Source of the DNA: Hofstenia miamia
Taxonomy: Eukaryota; Xenacoelomorpha; Acoela
Length of the DNA: 64,000 bases
Reading direction: 5' to 3'
NCBI GenBank assembly: GCA_004352715.1
Contig: SCFE01000048.1
Span: 305,563-369,562 of the forward strand
The position numbers and the translations under genes are program-made. The notes beneath the pieces were generated by a model. That model saw nothing but the letters and a program-made list of their open reading frames with translations, was not told the DNA's origin and ran no database searches. Below are positions 47,991-61,599 of this stretch, one piece after another (the first letter of the stretch is position 1; every line of letters starts with the position of its first letter).

Positions 47991-48589
47991 TCACTTTTTT
48001 AGAAAATAACTTTCATATTAACTAAATAGTCAGCTTTGTATACAATTTATGCCTTTATTTGTAATTGCATGGAAAAAATTCAATTAAGCTTTCGATCAAA
48101 GCCGCAAGAAATTAGGACGAACATTAAAACTTATAGGATGCGATATTTTAATGAACTAAGTTGTACAAAGAACTAAATCAAAGTAAAATGTAATCAATAT
48201 GTTTGTAATTCAATGGATTATCCAACACCGCAAATGATTTAAGAGAAATCGTAGATATAAAGCAAAACATTTCTCAAATGTGTACATTAAAAAATTATCA
48301 ATAAAATCCTCATTTAATAAATCGATTATAACATTGGTTTAAACAAATATTTTGCGTTATTCATTTTACAACAATTGTGACAGACATATGAGACAATTTC
48401 GACTAATTTTGCTCTTAAACACAAACCGTTTCGTTCATATTTTCCTACAATTTCCTGAAAAACAATTAGGAAATTTGAGAATCCTTGAATTTTGACACAT
48501 GTATATGTAAGTGGGCTTCTTTTTTATAGTGAAAATTTGTCAAATAAATTATTCGTGCGGTTGAAGAATGTTAAAATGTGGATTTTTTT
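47991..48589. other. Intergenic, nothing recognised
   Basis: AT-rich, no supported feature. Confidence 0.6.
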
Positions 48590-48654
48590 CAACGACTTTG
48601 TGCTCCATTAGATCACTCAAGTCCCATAGGGGCGCGCAGTGTGCAAAGTCGTTG
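48590..48654. repeat. Short inverted repeat with 11-bp arms
   Basis: CAACGACTTTG (48590-48600) and CAAAGTCGTTG (48644-48654) are perfect reverse complements separated by 43 bases that include GGGGCGCGCAGTG. It could form a hairpin or be a relic of inverted termini. The surrounding 48590-48690 is GC-richer than background. Confidence 0.6.
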
Positions 48655-48687
48655 CGCCATAGCAAAGGCGAGCCCGGACTGCTTTGT

Positions 48688-48910
48688 TCAGACACATTTT
48701 ATTTTCTGTTCATTGAAATTTTTATGTTTGAGATAGATTTATTTTTTAGTTAGTTATAAGTAGGGAGTGGTATAGCATAAACATATCTTTTCTACCCCTT
48801 CTAAGCTTTCGAGAATAACCCAAAAATAGCAGGTAAAAATGTCATATATGCCAGACTCCCTGTACATAAATATGCAAATTCACATAGGTTGATATGATTA
48901 TTAAAGTTCT
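48688..48910. repeat. 223-bp exact duplication, copy 1 (likely assembly artefact)
   Basis: From TCAGACACATTTTATTTTCT to TTATTAAAGTTCT this segment is repeated base for base at 48932-49154, with only a 21-N spacer between (48911-48931). Unmerged contig ends typically look like this. Confidence 0.9.
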
Positions 48911-48931
48911 NNNNNNNNNNNNNNNNNNNNN

Positions 48932-49154
48932 TCAGACACATTTTATTTTCTGTTCATTGAAATTTTTATGTTTGAGATAGATTTATTTTTTAGTTAGTTA
49001 TAAGTAGGGAGTGGTATAGCATAAACATATCTTTTCTACCCCTTCTAAGCTTTCGAGAATAACCCAAAAATAGCAGGTAAAAATGTCATATATGCCAGAC
49101 TCCCTGTACATAAATATGCAAATTCACATAGGTTGATATGATTATTAAAGTTCT
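48932..49154. repeat. 223-bp exact duplication, copy 2 (likely assembly artefact)
   Basis: Identical to 48688-48910 as far as I can read. The real genome probably holds one copy, so coordinates downstream may be inflated by about 244 bases. Confidence 0.9.
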
Positions 49155-50829
49155 ATAGATGTCTAATTGATAAAAACTTTATAAAATCAACAACATTGAC
49201 AAATTTTAACTCTTTAAGAAGCATATAAAAAATTCTTTAAAAATCTGGTAGTCCTTGGTTAGGATTCAAATTTTATGATAATGGCAATATGAAAACTCAG
49301 ATTTGAAACAGTATGAAAACTTTGTTTTATAAATATTGTGCATATGTATTTTGGGAGTTTATAACGCCATTCAAGTAAGCTACCTGTTACTTAATTGTAA
49401 AAAATTATTTTCAAAAATTGAAAAATATTGTAAATGAGAAAGAAAAACGTAAGACACACAATCTTCAGAGGGTATACACAGGAATGGGGATAAACTGCTT
49501 AAATATTGAAAATTGCATTTTTCTCTCATATTTCATATGCTACTGCATAGATTGAGAGGCGTGGACTTGCATATTTTCCAATATTAAGAACAAACCATCT
49601 CAATTATAAAAAAAAAACTAAATTGAAAGAAAATACTCTGGTCACTAGGGATTAAAATGAGTAGATTTTATTTTATGTTGGGCACTGGCTAGATTATGAT
49701 AATTACTTATGTCATCTTACAATAAAATGATATAGTTCTATTCTTAGATTTACTCTATCGACATTGTCTAGCAAAAGATTCGAAAATTCTTCAATTGAAT
49801 TTTTTTCTCTGTTCTAAGATTATAAGTTAGAAATATTATTTCTTGGAAATCTATTGGAAAACTTCTTTCGGAAACTAAGCTAAAATCCATTCTTTTACAT
49901 CTACAAACTTTGTTTGTATCATCTATATAGTGCTGATTCCATTTTTTCAAACCATACGTAAGTTAAAAAAATCTTCAATGTATTTATATTTGTCGTAGTT
50001 TAGTAGTATCTGAATCTAAGTCAATGAAATACTTAAAACGCTTAACCTGGATAATTACATGAGCATAAATTATTCTATTTAGATAGTATGTCAAAATTAA
50101 TATTAATTTTTGTCAATCTTTTTTATTAATCAGGATTGATGAAAGCAATTGAAAATCGGATTTCATACGATTACTTCACAATTCCCATTTCGTATGCCTC
50201 TATAAAAGAATCCAGAGGTCTGTAGAATATGAATGAATTATCATGGATAATTTGAATATGCAAATTGTTGAAAGAAGATATTCGTCATTTGGAAGGCAAT
50301 TAAAAATAGAAAATAATACATGTATCTATGCAATCCCCAAAATCTTAAACACTTTTATTGCACAATTTTATTCCCTGGGAAAATGACTGAACGCTTTTTC
50401 AAGGTATCTTAAGACATTAGAAAGTTTTTTTTTTCCTAAAGAGTCCACATGCAAATTCCCATTTCTAAAAATAAAATGAGTATGTATATCCAAGATCATC
50501 ATCACTCTTTTAAATATATGATGTTGCCAAAATGAATAATATTTTCCCAGAAACTTAATATTAACAATTGACGAATTTCGGATGGTTAACACAATTAAAC
50601 TTGGTTTATGAAAGTACTATTGGACGAATCCTAAAAAAACGTTCTAAAAAATTATTTAGGAATACTAAAAAATACTTTAAGAAAATATGTTTAAAACGCT
50701 GATTTAAGCATTGCAACCCTGTACAAAGAATTGTGAAAAAATCTGAATCGAAATTATAAATCTATTCATTTCTAGATAATTAATTCAATTCGAAATCCAA
50801 AAAATCAACATCGCTGCATCCTAGTATTT
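49155..50829. other. Intergenic, no gene recognised
   Basis: AT-rich. Frames of 60-74 codons at 49768-49950 and 50368-50592 show no family resemblance. Confidence 0.55.
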
Positions 50830-50975
50830 ATATGTTTGTACAAAACCTACAAACGTTTTCTAAATTTCCTAATGGGCTTGGAGAAAATTTTTGCAAATGT
50901 GGAAAACAGATTTTTCTTTTTAGAAGGACAACAGACTGTTTATGTTTAAAAAATAGTCGACCCACACCTGCTTGC
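50830..50975 (-). repeat. Interspersed repeat R1, partial copy 7
   Basis: CTAAATTTCCTAATGGGCTT, GGAGAAAATTTTTGCAAATG and TGGAAAACAGATTTTTCTTT, followed by ACAACAGACTGTTTATG, align with 32730-32817. Only one end of the repeat is present. The overlapping 63- and 73-codon frames on the two strands are repeat shadows. Confidence 0.65.
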
Positions 50976-52326
50976 TGGCGAGTAGACAATATTTCAGATT
51001 TGATTTGGATGTATATCATTTATTTCAATGTGCAATATTTATGGACCACCTAAGACTATTTTTAAACATTTTTGAAGAATTTGGTAAAAAGAGTTACAAA
51101 TTAAATCTGATCATACATAAAGTCTCATTAGTTTAATGTCGACTATCACAAGTGCGCAAATTAGTTAAGAAGAAAATAACTTTAATTTTCTGGACGACAT
51201 TAAATAACAAATTTTCCTATTGATAAATGATATTAGGTAATAAACAACTCTATCCAGTTAGTCAACACTGGTAATTATAATTTTAAGTTCTAATGTTTTC
51301 TTAATTCAAAATATTTTCTTACAAGATTGGAAGTTAAGAATAAAGACGTATTTATAAAATTCATTGTGATATATAGATGTCACATTTTGGTAGATATCAT
51401 TTCTAGTATTCATGTTGAAATCTAAGGATGTTAAATTAATGTGTGTTCAGGAATCTCATTAAAGAGTTTGCATTTTGTTTAGCAAAAAATGTTCACATCT
51501 ATTAAATTTCGAATGCATCGTATTGAAAATTTCTATTGAAAAGTGTTTTATATATCATTACCACACTAAGCTTCAAAAAACCTTTGGATAAGATGTTTAA
51601 CTGGGATTTATCAGCATACAGGCTACTAGAAATATCTTTCCAAAAAAATTACCAAAATGAAAAACGCAGAAGTATTAGATGCAGCTTGTTTACAATTTAT
51701 GTGTTTTCGTTGTATGCTACATGTGTTTTTCTGCTAAAATAAATAATACGCACTTTGATTGTTCTGTTAAAATCGCTTCTTTCTTTCTGTTTAATGCTGA
51801 TAAAGCTAAGTTTTTTCTTTGATGTAACGATTTCACTAAATTTAATATCAAAAGAACTGATTTAGCATATTAATCTTACTCGAATAAACACCCGGTCAAA
51901 ATCTTAAAGATAATCAAGGATTAAGAAAGACCTTTTAGAATATCTAGAATTCTAAAAGATGATAATTTAATATGCACTATTTGAACTTACTTTTCTTTAC
52001 TCAATAAGAAATTGTTAAAATTGCACAACAACAATTTTTAAAAATTCACGTATGCATTCCATTCTAAAACTTGCACATAACTTATGAGTTCGGTCTTTAA
52101 AATGAGATGATAATTTTCAGTTTCATATCCACTAAATTGCTTAACAAATTCTACCCAATCAGAAAAGTAAATACGCTTTTCTGTCCATGCGATGGTCGGG
52201 GATCTGGTGGGCTAAAAATATGTCAAAAAAATTACAAATACAGACTTACGAACCATAACATTCTCTGAATGTGTATTGCCGTCTTTTCATTGAGATTCGT
52301 GTACTATAGATGACAAAGATCAAAAT

Positions 52327-52361
<35 letters not shown>

Positions 52362-53105
52362 GATAATTTCAAGATTTTCAATGTGCTCATAATTGATATG
52401 TACAACGGAGATGTCAATGGGAGAAAATTAATGTGATACCCACTGGCCTGGATTCCTTAAGTATCCTGTTTAGTATGTGTCTAAATTGTAATGCCTATAA
52501 CTATTGCTAAATTCAATAATTTTTTCAACTTTAAATTGCGAATTTTGAGTCACGCCAACAGTTAAGAAATTCGTTTTTAATAGCCTGTAAATAATTTGAT
52601 TAACTACCTCTTGTGTCCTCAGACATTGCTGTTGCTCTGTCATTTGCATTCACACATCGTTTTATCAAACAGTATCAAAAGAGATTGTTGAAATTTTGTT
52701 ATTGATGAATGCATGTATATTTGAAGTTCTCGAATTGTAAAAGCCAAGGATGAAATTTAAGTCATGTCAAACTACAAAGTCAAAATATAACTTCACAAGT
52801 ATTTCAAATTCAAAGAACAATGAACTAATGTCCTATTTTAACTTTTTATAAATAATATCATTGATAATTTAATAGAGGAATTAAAAGTTCGTTGTTGTCA
52901 AAAGTGAACGTACTATTTATGGTAGCCTTCATTTCGCAATAAAAATGGCATTGTTTATATACTGCCCTGACTTGAAATTTTCAATATTTTCTGGTAATGT
53001 GCTAGTGTTCTATAAAAACAGAATTTGCCTACAATCGCAAACAAGAATATGCACATCCATAATAATTAGCTATCCTTTAAATTTGTTCAGAATTTCTTTC
53101 ACACT
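50976..53105. other. Intergenic, no gene recognised
   Basis: AT-rich DNA with a (TA)n tract at 52330-52357. Open frames are short and unrecognised. Confidence 0.55.
52330..52357. repeat. (TA)n microsatellite
   Basis: Perfect TA run of about 14 units. Confidence 0.96.
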
Positions 53106-53120
53106 ATAGAATAATTTAAA

Positions 53121-53697
53121 TTGGTTTTTTGTAACTTATCAGCCACAAAGCAAGCCAGCCTGATTATGACTGATTTAAGTCCGTTCAGCGTTGAAGAGCG
53201 TCGGATTGCTAGTGTTTCTTTTCACGACCGCCACATTAACAATGACTATGGGCAACATTCGAGCCAACTTGCTCAACGCTTTGGCAAAATAGCTCCAACA
53301 AAGGCTAATCTGGATTTGTGGGAGAAGAAGGATCGGCGTTGGACAAGTAACGCCCAGGGAAACCGTCTATCAGAGACGAAAAATGCTCCTTTGTTCAAGA
53401 ATCATGTGAACGATCGCCAACTAAGTCCACATGAAAACATTCCTCTGAGCTCGGGGTCCCTCAAACAAAAATGCGACGGCACATGAAAGAAGATTTAGGC
53501 CTGCGTGCTTTCAAAGCTATAAACATTAACGAGTACTCTGTTGATGACATGGCGTCAAGGAAAGTTTTCTGTGATTTGATGTTGCATCAAGCAGAAGAAG
53601 AGTTCTCTTTACGAATGAATGTGCCATATATCGCAGCATGAAATCAAGAAATATTTACATTCAAATGATGAAAATATTTCTGATCAGTGCACTGTAT
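53121..53697 (+). pseudogene. DDE transposase remnant (IS630/Tc1-mariner-like), three frames
   Basis: The first frame (53121-53486) contains FSVEERRIASVSFHDRH and LAQRFGKIAPTKANLDLW, resembling the N-terminal helix-turn-helix domain (DUF4817-like) of a large arthropod transposase group. A second frame from about 53456 continues VPQTKMRRHMKEDLGLRAFK and RKVFCDLML, the second DNA-binding segment leading into the catalytic core. A third frame from about 53605 reads LFTNECAIYRSMKSRNIY, matching the (F/S)(T/S)DE block with the first catalytic Asp changed to Asn. The catalytic C-terminus is missing. Two frameshifts and the Asp loss show an old inactive copy; no inverted termini were found. Confidence 0.8.
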
Positions 53698-55599
53698 TGA
53701 ACTTTTTGCCCAACATGAAAAATTTCTAAATTTAAAGGGGTCCAATTAGCCCTATACAGAGTCTTGGTCGTTGCTCTAAGTCAGTAATCACTACACCATT
53801 TACTGATCCCTTCGTTTAAGTAAATGTTCATTTTTCTTTATCTATGAACACAAAACTAGTCGGTAACGGAATTTAAAAAAATTATTCAATTAACATCATA
53901 ACATACTGTTCCTCTATAAAATACGTATATGATAAATGTTACATTTTTTTCGGGTTAGTACACTATCTTATCACCAAACATAGGCATAGTTGAAGTATTA
54001 ATTCCATTAAAAATTAATAAATAAATTGGTTCTACATGGTAACGGGATATCAATGGCCCTATTACCAGGGATAGATTCTACTTTTTACTAATTTTTACCC
54101 TTATTCCTTATTATTGCTTTAATTTCACTATAATTAAAGTCGAAATGTATTATGCGTATTAATACTCTATTTAGGCAACATAGCACCACAGTCTTTGGCT
54201 GACCTGAAGACTGTTCTTTGTCAATAGGATCCAACTTCGGAGGAGATGACATCATCATTAACCGGTGCTTTCTCTGTATATGATTTTCTATCTGAGTATT
54301 TGGCAAAATAAATTTTTCTGTTTGCATGTAAATTATGTAATGAATACCCTAATAGCAAGGAAAGTCTGTTTGCTAAAATGTTTATCAAATTATAGTGCAT
54401 GTTATGACTGAATGACAAACTCATTATCTTGACTAGTCGAATATCCATATACCTAAACTAATTAGAGTTTGCACGTGGCCCACTTTCAGTGATGAGAGTC
54501 GTATCCCTCTACTCCGCTAGAATCCTCAAACCTTAGTCAATTATCTGCATCTGTAATATTAAAAATATAATATACTTAAGTAACGATCGGTCAAAACTTC
54601 TAACTCTAAAATGATAAGTTATCAAAGTAGGTAAACAAAATCGCACTCGAAGTTAGTATATTTGAAAATAATTAGAAATTGCGCATTAATATTGATTTAC
54701 AAATTACTGATAGTACTTGCTGGTAAAACTTTAGCAATTCATAATTCACTTTTCGTTCTGAACTTTATTTAAAATATTTGTTTAAGCATATCCCAACTGT
54801 TTTGAAATTTAATCAAAGGGACACTTGATCGAACATATTCAATTAGTCGATTATCAACTAAGAATAACTACCAAAGTTGCTCATTATTGCCCAGTTAACC
54901 CCAAGCAGTTGTAATAAATACAAAAATGTTTGATTAATATTTAGCAGTATTGTAAATATATTTGCGTATTTCCTCAAAATCATTCTTTTATTTAAAAGTT
55001 TGAAACTAAATGGACATTTATTTTACTCATGCAAGAACTATTGCATTAATCTGTGCAATTTTCTTTACTCTAATTTCAAATTATATTATAATACATGAAT
55101 TTCCATGTTATAAAATTCATTCGGTAGAATAAAAGTATGTTATTGGCTTGCAAGAAAAAATTGTTTTAATTCTGGGAAAAGAGTCACTTCTCCATAATAT
55201 TCAAATGATGTAATTAATCTTTGCCTCAATATTTATGAAGAAGCCAATGATTACTTTTGCACTATTCAATTGAAATAGTAGCCGCCCTTGAATAATAACA
55301 TATAAAATTAAAGTTTTAGCGTTGTTGCTCATTGGTTCCCCAAAAGTATGCAAACCTTTTTTCAATATGTTTATATATATATTTATATCGACACAATAAT
55401 TTGAGTTTGCGTCGATTCGGGTAGTGTACACTCAGGGAGCAAACTACGTCGTGTAATTTCAGATATGATAAGAACTTGATAAAATGCAATATTAAGGATA
55501 AGCGTCCTCAACAGCTTTCACAAACAACTGTTAACCACCACTTTTTTAAGACTGTTTATTTTAATTTTACTGTTATCCTGTTTGTATTTATTTGTTTGC
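53698..55599. other. Intergenic, no gene recognised
   Basis: AT-rich. Two overlapping minus-strand frames (54088-54448) show no domain. Confidence 0.55.
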
Positions 55600-55745
55600 A
55601 AGTCAGGTACATTTTTATTGAGTATTTAGTTTTCTTTGGGTCAGGTCAGGTTGTGTAAGTGAACCGATAGTCGTGTCGAGCCGTGTCGGGTAAGAGAATC
55701 AATAATTTGGTCGGCTCGGGTTCGATTGTCAAATTGTGTGTAGGG
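55600..55745. repeat. TCGGGTCAGG-type GC-rich repeat patch
   Basis: Contains GGGTCAGGTCAGG, GTCGTGTCGAGCCGTGTCGGG and GGTCGGCTCGGGTTCGATTG. Same word family as 1265-1545; the right edge resembles that patch's left edge in reverse complement. Probably the remains of a GC-rich-ended miniature transposon. Confidence 0.45.
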
Positions 55746-58700
55746 TAGATGGAATCGAGTACAGTTTGTTATTGAATGTCCATCACTGGGGTATATATTC
55801 ACTTTTAAGTCTTCGATGATTCATATCATATGAACTTTTCTATAAATACTTAATAAATGCGATAAACCCTAACCCTAAACCAGGAAGGGCGTTTTGAAAA
55901 TATATTAAGCATTGAAACAATGGTTGACACTGTAAGCTGCACACAGCAGAAAGATATGGGCATACTAAACAGATAATAATTTACATTTTTGCACAAAGCC
56001 ACGGAGCTCATATATATTTGTTTTCCGAAGTTAAACAAGTGTGAATTTCTTTGTAAGGAATTAAGTCCATGCGGCGCCACAACTCTTATTTTTAATTGTA
56101 CCGATGCATAAATTGTCCAAAAGAAGTAATAAATCATTTGTCTCTGTACACAAAACATGGAAAATGAAACAATTTAAGAGCATTAATCAAGATTAATGAA
56201 TCACATCAAATATTTTAAGTAATTTCTTGAATTTAAAATTAAATAACATTTGTAATGCCTCTGTTTTCGGAAAATATGACACTTTTATTATCCTTTACAC
56301 GATTTCAATTGATATATTTGCCGAGTATTCCGTCTCATAAATGAATCAATTAGTACCCAGACAAAAGATTTTAAACTGTATTTTAGTTTCAACATACCAT
56401 GCTTTCCAGCATGTATAATATACTAGCATAAAATTTGCGCATTGGCAAATTATTAGTGTTACTTATAATCCAACATCAAGTACTTATGTGTCATTGATGG
56501 CCCAATTTTTTTTCCATTATTGGTCATTATTGACGCTTGGCCACTGGGACATTAATGACCAACAATAAATCCGACTACTATCCAATAATTCGATAAATTA
56601 TCTATGAAATGTATATAGCAATATTAGAAATTTCTATTTGACAACATTCTATCAAATATAAGACAAACAAACTTGTATAAACTAACTGCAATCATTATGG
56701 AAATGCTATTTTACAAACACTATAATCTATATTAATAATATAAATATATTTGAAAATACTGGTTATATCCTTTTGAAATTATTTGAATACAGTAAATTTA
56801 AAAACCTGTTTTGAATGACTCGGTGTTGGCGAAGAATAGAAACAATAATGATAAGCTATCAATATCAAATGAATCCTTGTTGTTTGGAAATACATTAGTA
56901 ACTTAGTTGGACTAACAAATACATGCTATGAAATTTTAAAAAATATCTACCTTTGTTCACATTCAATCAGAATTCTCAAATTATGGGAAATCTTACATTT
57001 ACGTTATATCACATTGACTACAAAAGCCACCTGTGATTATTATGTACAGACTAGTGTGTTCAATTTAAATTGAAATGAAGCTAAGTGTACTACAATGAAT
57101 TTATCAAAACAGAAACTGAGACTGAATTCAATAAGAAATGTAAAACTGAACTAAAACAGAAACGAATATATATATAAGTTTCCAATAAATTTCGTCTTTG
57201 TGGCAATCAAAATATAAATATGTATAATGCATAACAATATGTTTTGGTTTGAATATTTTGTCTAATAATAGTTTAGGTCATTTTTACTTTTACACCACTT
57301 CCAAAATTATAAAATTTCATAGATTTTCAATTAAGCACTTTACCAAGTGAAATTAAATAAATCCCGTTAATACTTTATAGTATATTTAAATTTAAGTGAA
57401 CGAAATAGCATTATTATTTAGTTTTAAGTTATATTAATTTATATCATTGATATATCAGCATGTCACAACCATTACGAATTGCTACATACACTAATTATTT
57501 AAAACTAATTTTCAATGGAGTTAGTAATAATTCATAACAAACAAATATATGTAGAAGAAATTTAGTTCCCATGAATAATTTAATCCAAAAATTGAAATTA
57601 AAATAAGCAGACTTTTTGAAAATGAAACTGAAGAGGAAACGGAATTTATATAGATTTTCGTTCAGTTGAACGCACTAGTCAAAAACTTTATATTTTTGCG
57701 ATTGGGAGTGGTTTAAAAGTTTTATACAGCAATTATTGCTACTCTCTTTTCGTGCATAGATCATGGCCCTTCACGAAATTAAGAAATCAGTAGAAAAGTG
57801 TACTCCACTAACTGCTAGTTTTCACAGCGAAAATAATGTTTTGTTACTTTATACGACAAGCTGTACTGGTGAAAGAATTTGCTAAAGCGGAAGCCATTGA
57901 AGAAAAGTTTTTAGATGTCGTCTATCTAGTTTATAAGAATTGTTAAATGGTAACCACGAAGTGAAATGAACAAAGTGCTTCAATAAGGTATTCTTAAAAA
58001 ATATTTGCAAGCTAGCTTTCACATCTATTTTAGAAGAATTTCCATATTTTTCCATGAATTCCCCATGCTTCCATAATTTAGAGTTAGTAATGGGAACCAA
58101 AATTACTACTAATCTAAAACACATCCTATGATTGTTTGAAAGTTGCTAGTTTATTTTTACGATACTTCTGATGCGCTATTTATCAGGTTGTTAGTGAATA
58201 CTCATTTGATATTATAGCAAATTTTATTTCTAAGCCTGCTTAAATTGTTGCAGAAGGAATGACATTCGGACATTCGATATGGGTGATAAGGTGGTAATAT
58301 TGGGGCTAATTTATTTATAACTTTATAATTTCCTATTGGAGTATTTATGCAAACCAAAGTACCAAATTTTGGGCAGGAATCGTTGACAACGTTCCTGCAA
58401 ACAAAAACGCAATAATGCACAAGCATAGGCAATTTTAAGGAACATCTCATTGTTAAATCAGCACAATGTTTCTAAGAACTTTATTAGTGACGTTATGTCT
58501 GATGTTCCAGGATAAAAAGAATCAGTTAATCAACAAGATGGTGGTATTAAAGCCCCACCTACTACATCTCTAGAATTTATGTTCAGCTTATTGGTGTAAA
58601 ATTGATCCAACCTTAACAATACAAGAATAACTTGAAGGAAGGTCATTGAATAAGTGACCATCCAAAACGGCACTTAACGAATGCAGGAATGCATAATAAT

Positions 58701-58904
58701 TTCCTTATTTTTACATGGCAGCTAGAATTGATTTTACTATCAGTGTCACATGTGCAGAGGGTTGATCATTTGACCAACTTGATTGATACACACCACTAAT
58801 TAGCATATTAATAGTATTATATTATAAATATTTTATAATTCATATTGAAACATGAAACTTAATAATAGTATATAAAAGATTTCCATATTAATTCTACATA
58901 TTGT
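55746..58904. other. Intergenic, no gene recognised
   Basis: About 3.2 kb of AT-rich sequence. A short telomere-like motif (55864-55880) and a 10-bp-arm inverted repeat (TTGGTCATTA at 56520-56529 and TAATGACCAA at 56553-56562) are the only structures noted. The open frames (80-102 codons) are unrecognised. Confidence 0.55.
55864..55880. repeat. Short telomere-like repeat
   Basis: AAACCCTAACCCTAAACC, about two and a half units of a CCCTAA-like motif. Too short to claim a true interstitial telomere. Confidence 0.4.
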
Positions 58905-59020
58905 TTGGGGTATGGTTTGGTTTAGTGTTAGGACTAAGGTGTGAGTTAGCCTAGTTTAGGTTATGGTTATGTCTTGGGTTAATGTTAAGGTTGTGGAAGG
59001 GGTTTGGGTTAGGTCTATAA
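58905..59020 (+). repeat. Degenerate GGTTAGG-like simple repeat
   Basis: A G/T-rich stretch of variants of GGTTAG, GTTAGG and GGTTATG (for example TTTAGTGTTAGGACTAAGG and GGGTTTGGGTTAGG) over about 115 bp. It may be a decayed telomere-like or related minisatellite. The strand given is the G-rich one. Confidence 0.65.
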
Positions 59021-60590
59021 TTATTATATTGATAAACTTGCATACTTTTGCAATTTTTTAGTGGGGGATAACGCAAAAACATTGAATTTTCTAATGCTTG
59101 AGAACGTCTCCGGATTTTTTAGTATATATAAATAAATTCCATATATATATTCAATAAGTTTCCATTCTATAATATGATTTCCATTTCTGCAGTGTGTAAA
59201 TTGAACGGAAGGAAAATTTCCATAGGCAATTGTGGATGTCTGGAATGTCACAAATCCTCAATTGGATAGTGTTAGACGTTTTTCGTCAGTTTCTACAAAC
59301 AATTTTGAATTAAATTTAGGTTTTTGCTAATATCATTACAAATGAGGATTTTCCTGATTTCATCCACAATTTTTTTGGCAGGTGAAAATGAAGAAAAAAG
59401 AAAAAAGCTACAAAAAATAATTAAAGGTCTTACTGGATCATCGCTGTTGATATTTTCGAAAGATATTGTACAAAAGTTTTTTTAATAAACTTTTGTATTT
59501 TAAGTAAATAAGTATTATGTGTAGTACGCCAATGTATCAGGCATATGACTTTAAGTATTCGATATACTTAAGCATTATATTTAACTCCGGTTTTCTTACA
59601 AATATGATATATGTGTGAGCTAGATTACATTAATAAATATTGATAAAATATACATGTACACTTGACGTCCAATTTATAACTGTATTTAAATGGAACTATA
59701 TTTCAATTAAGCGTATATTTACCACTTTTATTTTAAATTTTTTAATATTCACACTATGCTTTTACAAAAATTTTGCTCAAATAGAATGTATATTAAGATA
59801 TCCGGCAAAGCGGAGATACTGTTTTGTACAATAGAATACTCAAAATCCGGGGCTGTTCTAATTGGGGAAATATGCTATTATGTGACTAAAGTGCTGAAAG
59901 TGCTCTTCCATTACTCTGTTTACAAAGTATTTGTTAGTAAATTTACAAACAACAGAATATCTTAAGCACCATGGAAGGCCAGCTTGAGTTGTTGTTTGAT
60001 AAAATTTAAAATACATCAAATTGACTTAAAAATTATAATATTCATATTTTCAATCCTTTATAAAAATATCTATTTATTCATAATTTTGACGAAAACTTGT
60101 AGATTTTTTAATTCTTACTACTAAACACTTTCTACTTTTGATTTTCTTTATTACAAAAGAATTTTTTAATTTCATTAATTTGCTTTTCAAAACTACGTTT
60201 TTATTGTTCATCAATAACAGTCATTTTCTCTTGAGAATAAGAAATGTAACATATATAAATAATTAGAAAGAAATTGAAAACAAAAAAATGCTTGAATGAA
60301 GGCCAACAAAGTGCTATCAATGCAACAGACTATGAATTTTTTCATCTATTTTCTTTTATTAAACTGTTTGTCTTCTTGCTGCTTTAGAAATGTGGCAAAT
60401 CTTTTATTTCTTTGTGAATATTAAGACATTAACTAAGACCAAAATTAATTTTGAAGAAACGTCAAAAAATTTTACTATGCTATGCATGTGTGTTATTATT
60501 GATAATTTTTCAAACATGATATTAGTAATTTAGACATACAAGTAAAATCAATTTTCGTTCAGGGCAGACTGTGCTCAAACTCAGAGATCA
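59021..60590. other. Intergenic, no gene recognised
   Basis: AT-rich. Overlapping short frames at 59640-59965 show no domain. Confidence 0.55.
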
Positions 60591-60600
60591 ACGCTCCATA

Positions 60601-60640
60601 AGAATAGAATAGAATAGAATAGAATAAAACAGAATAGAAT
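60601..60640. repeat. (AGAAT)n pentanucleotide microsatellite
   Basis: Five perfect AGAAT units, one AAAAC variant, then two more units. Confidence 0.95.
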
Positions 60641-61597
60641 TTCTTATTAAGTGTAGAACATTGGCATAATTAAACAACTCAACAAAGGCTGCTAACTCTA
60701 AACTTAATGCTTCAATAACAACATAAAATACAAAAATCAATAAAACATGGATTCAAAATTTACAGTTTACTCAGTATATTACTAGTTAATCATACTTTTG
60801 AATAAATGAAATCTCTTCCATAATATAGAATCAATTTTAGGGATATATTCCTTACGGAGGTATTCATTGATTTGTCTTTTAAATTTTCTGTGATTTTTTG
60901 TTTCATTCTATTTCAATGGGAATTTACTACATAGCTCAAATGAATAGTAAAAATGAATTTTTAAGAACATGTTTTAGAATTTTCTCAACTTAAAAGTCCT
61001 CGAATGATAAGTTGAATGGGCATATAATGGGAATTGCAGTTCACTGTAATGGGAACGCTGGTTTCAGACATCCCAAACTTTTATTAATTAAAAATATCTT
61101 ATGAAATAGGAAGCATCATCATGATTAGAATATAGGCTTTTGTCATTCGTAGTCGAGTAATTTTCATTATAAATGCTTGCTGTTCATTTAACCCTATTTA
61201 GTTTGTGCTGGCCAAATTTACCTACCTCGCACATATGTGATTATTATGAAATTTTAGGTATGCTGGAGGCCCACCTAGAATTTTACTCACATCAAATTTA
61301 GTTTTAAGCATTTTCACAAAGCTTTGGGCAGATTCTATTCTCAAAAATATGTTTTAGACAATTTGTTGGATTGAGGTCGAGTTTTCGCTGATTTTGATTC
61401 TAAACTTATCTCCCTCATTGGCATCTATTTTGATTATTATGGCTTGTCAGTGAGAGTGTATTTGTTTATGAGGTATATTTTTGTTTGATCATGATCAGAA
61501 AATGTCATTCTGCCCCATTTAGTTGGTGACAACAGTGCACTAAAGATTACAAAAAATCCATACCTAACTCTAAAAAGTCAACAAAAATTATGTTCTA
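60641..61597. other. Intergenic, nothing recognised
   Basis: AT-rich, no supported feature. Confidence 0.6.
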
Positions 61598-61599
61598 TT

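Noticed and set aside
48540-48700. GC-richer block with a hairpin considered as a structured RNA or tRNA
   Set aside because: No A/B boxes or cloverleaf pairing. Only an 11-bp inverted repeat is supported.
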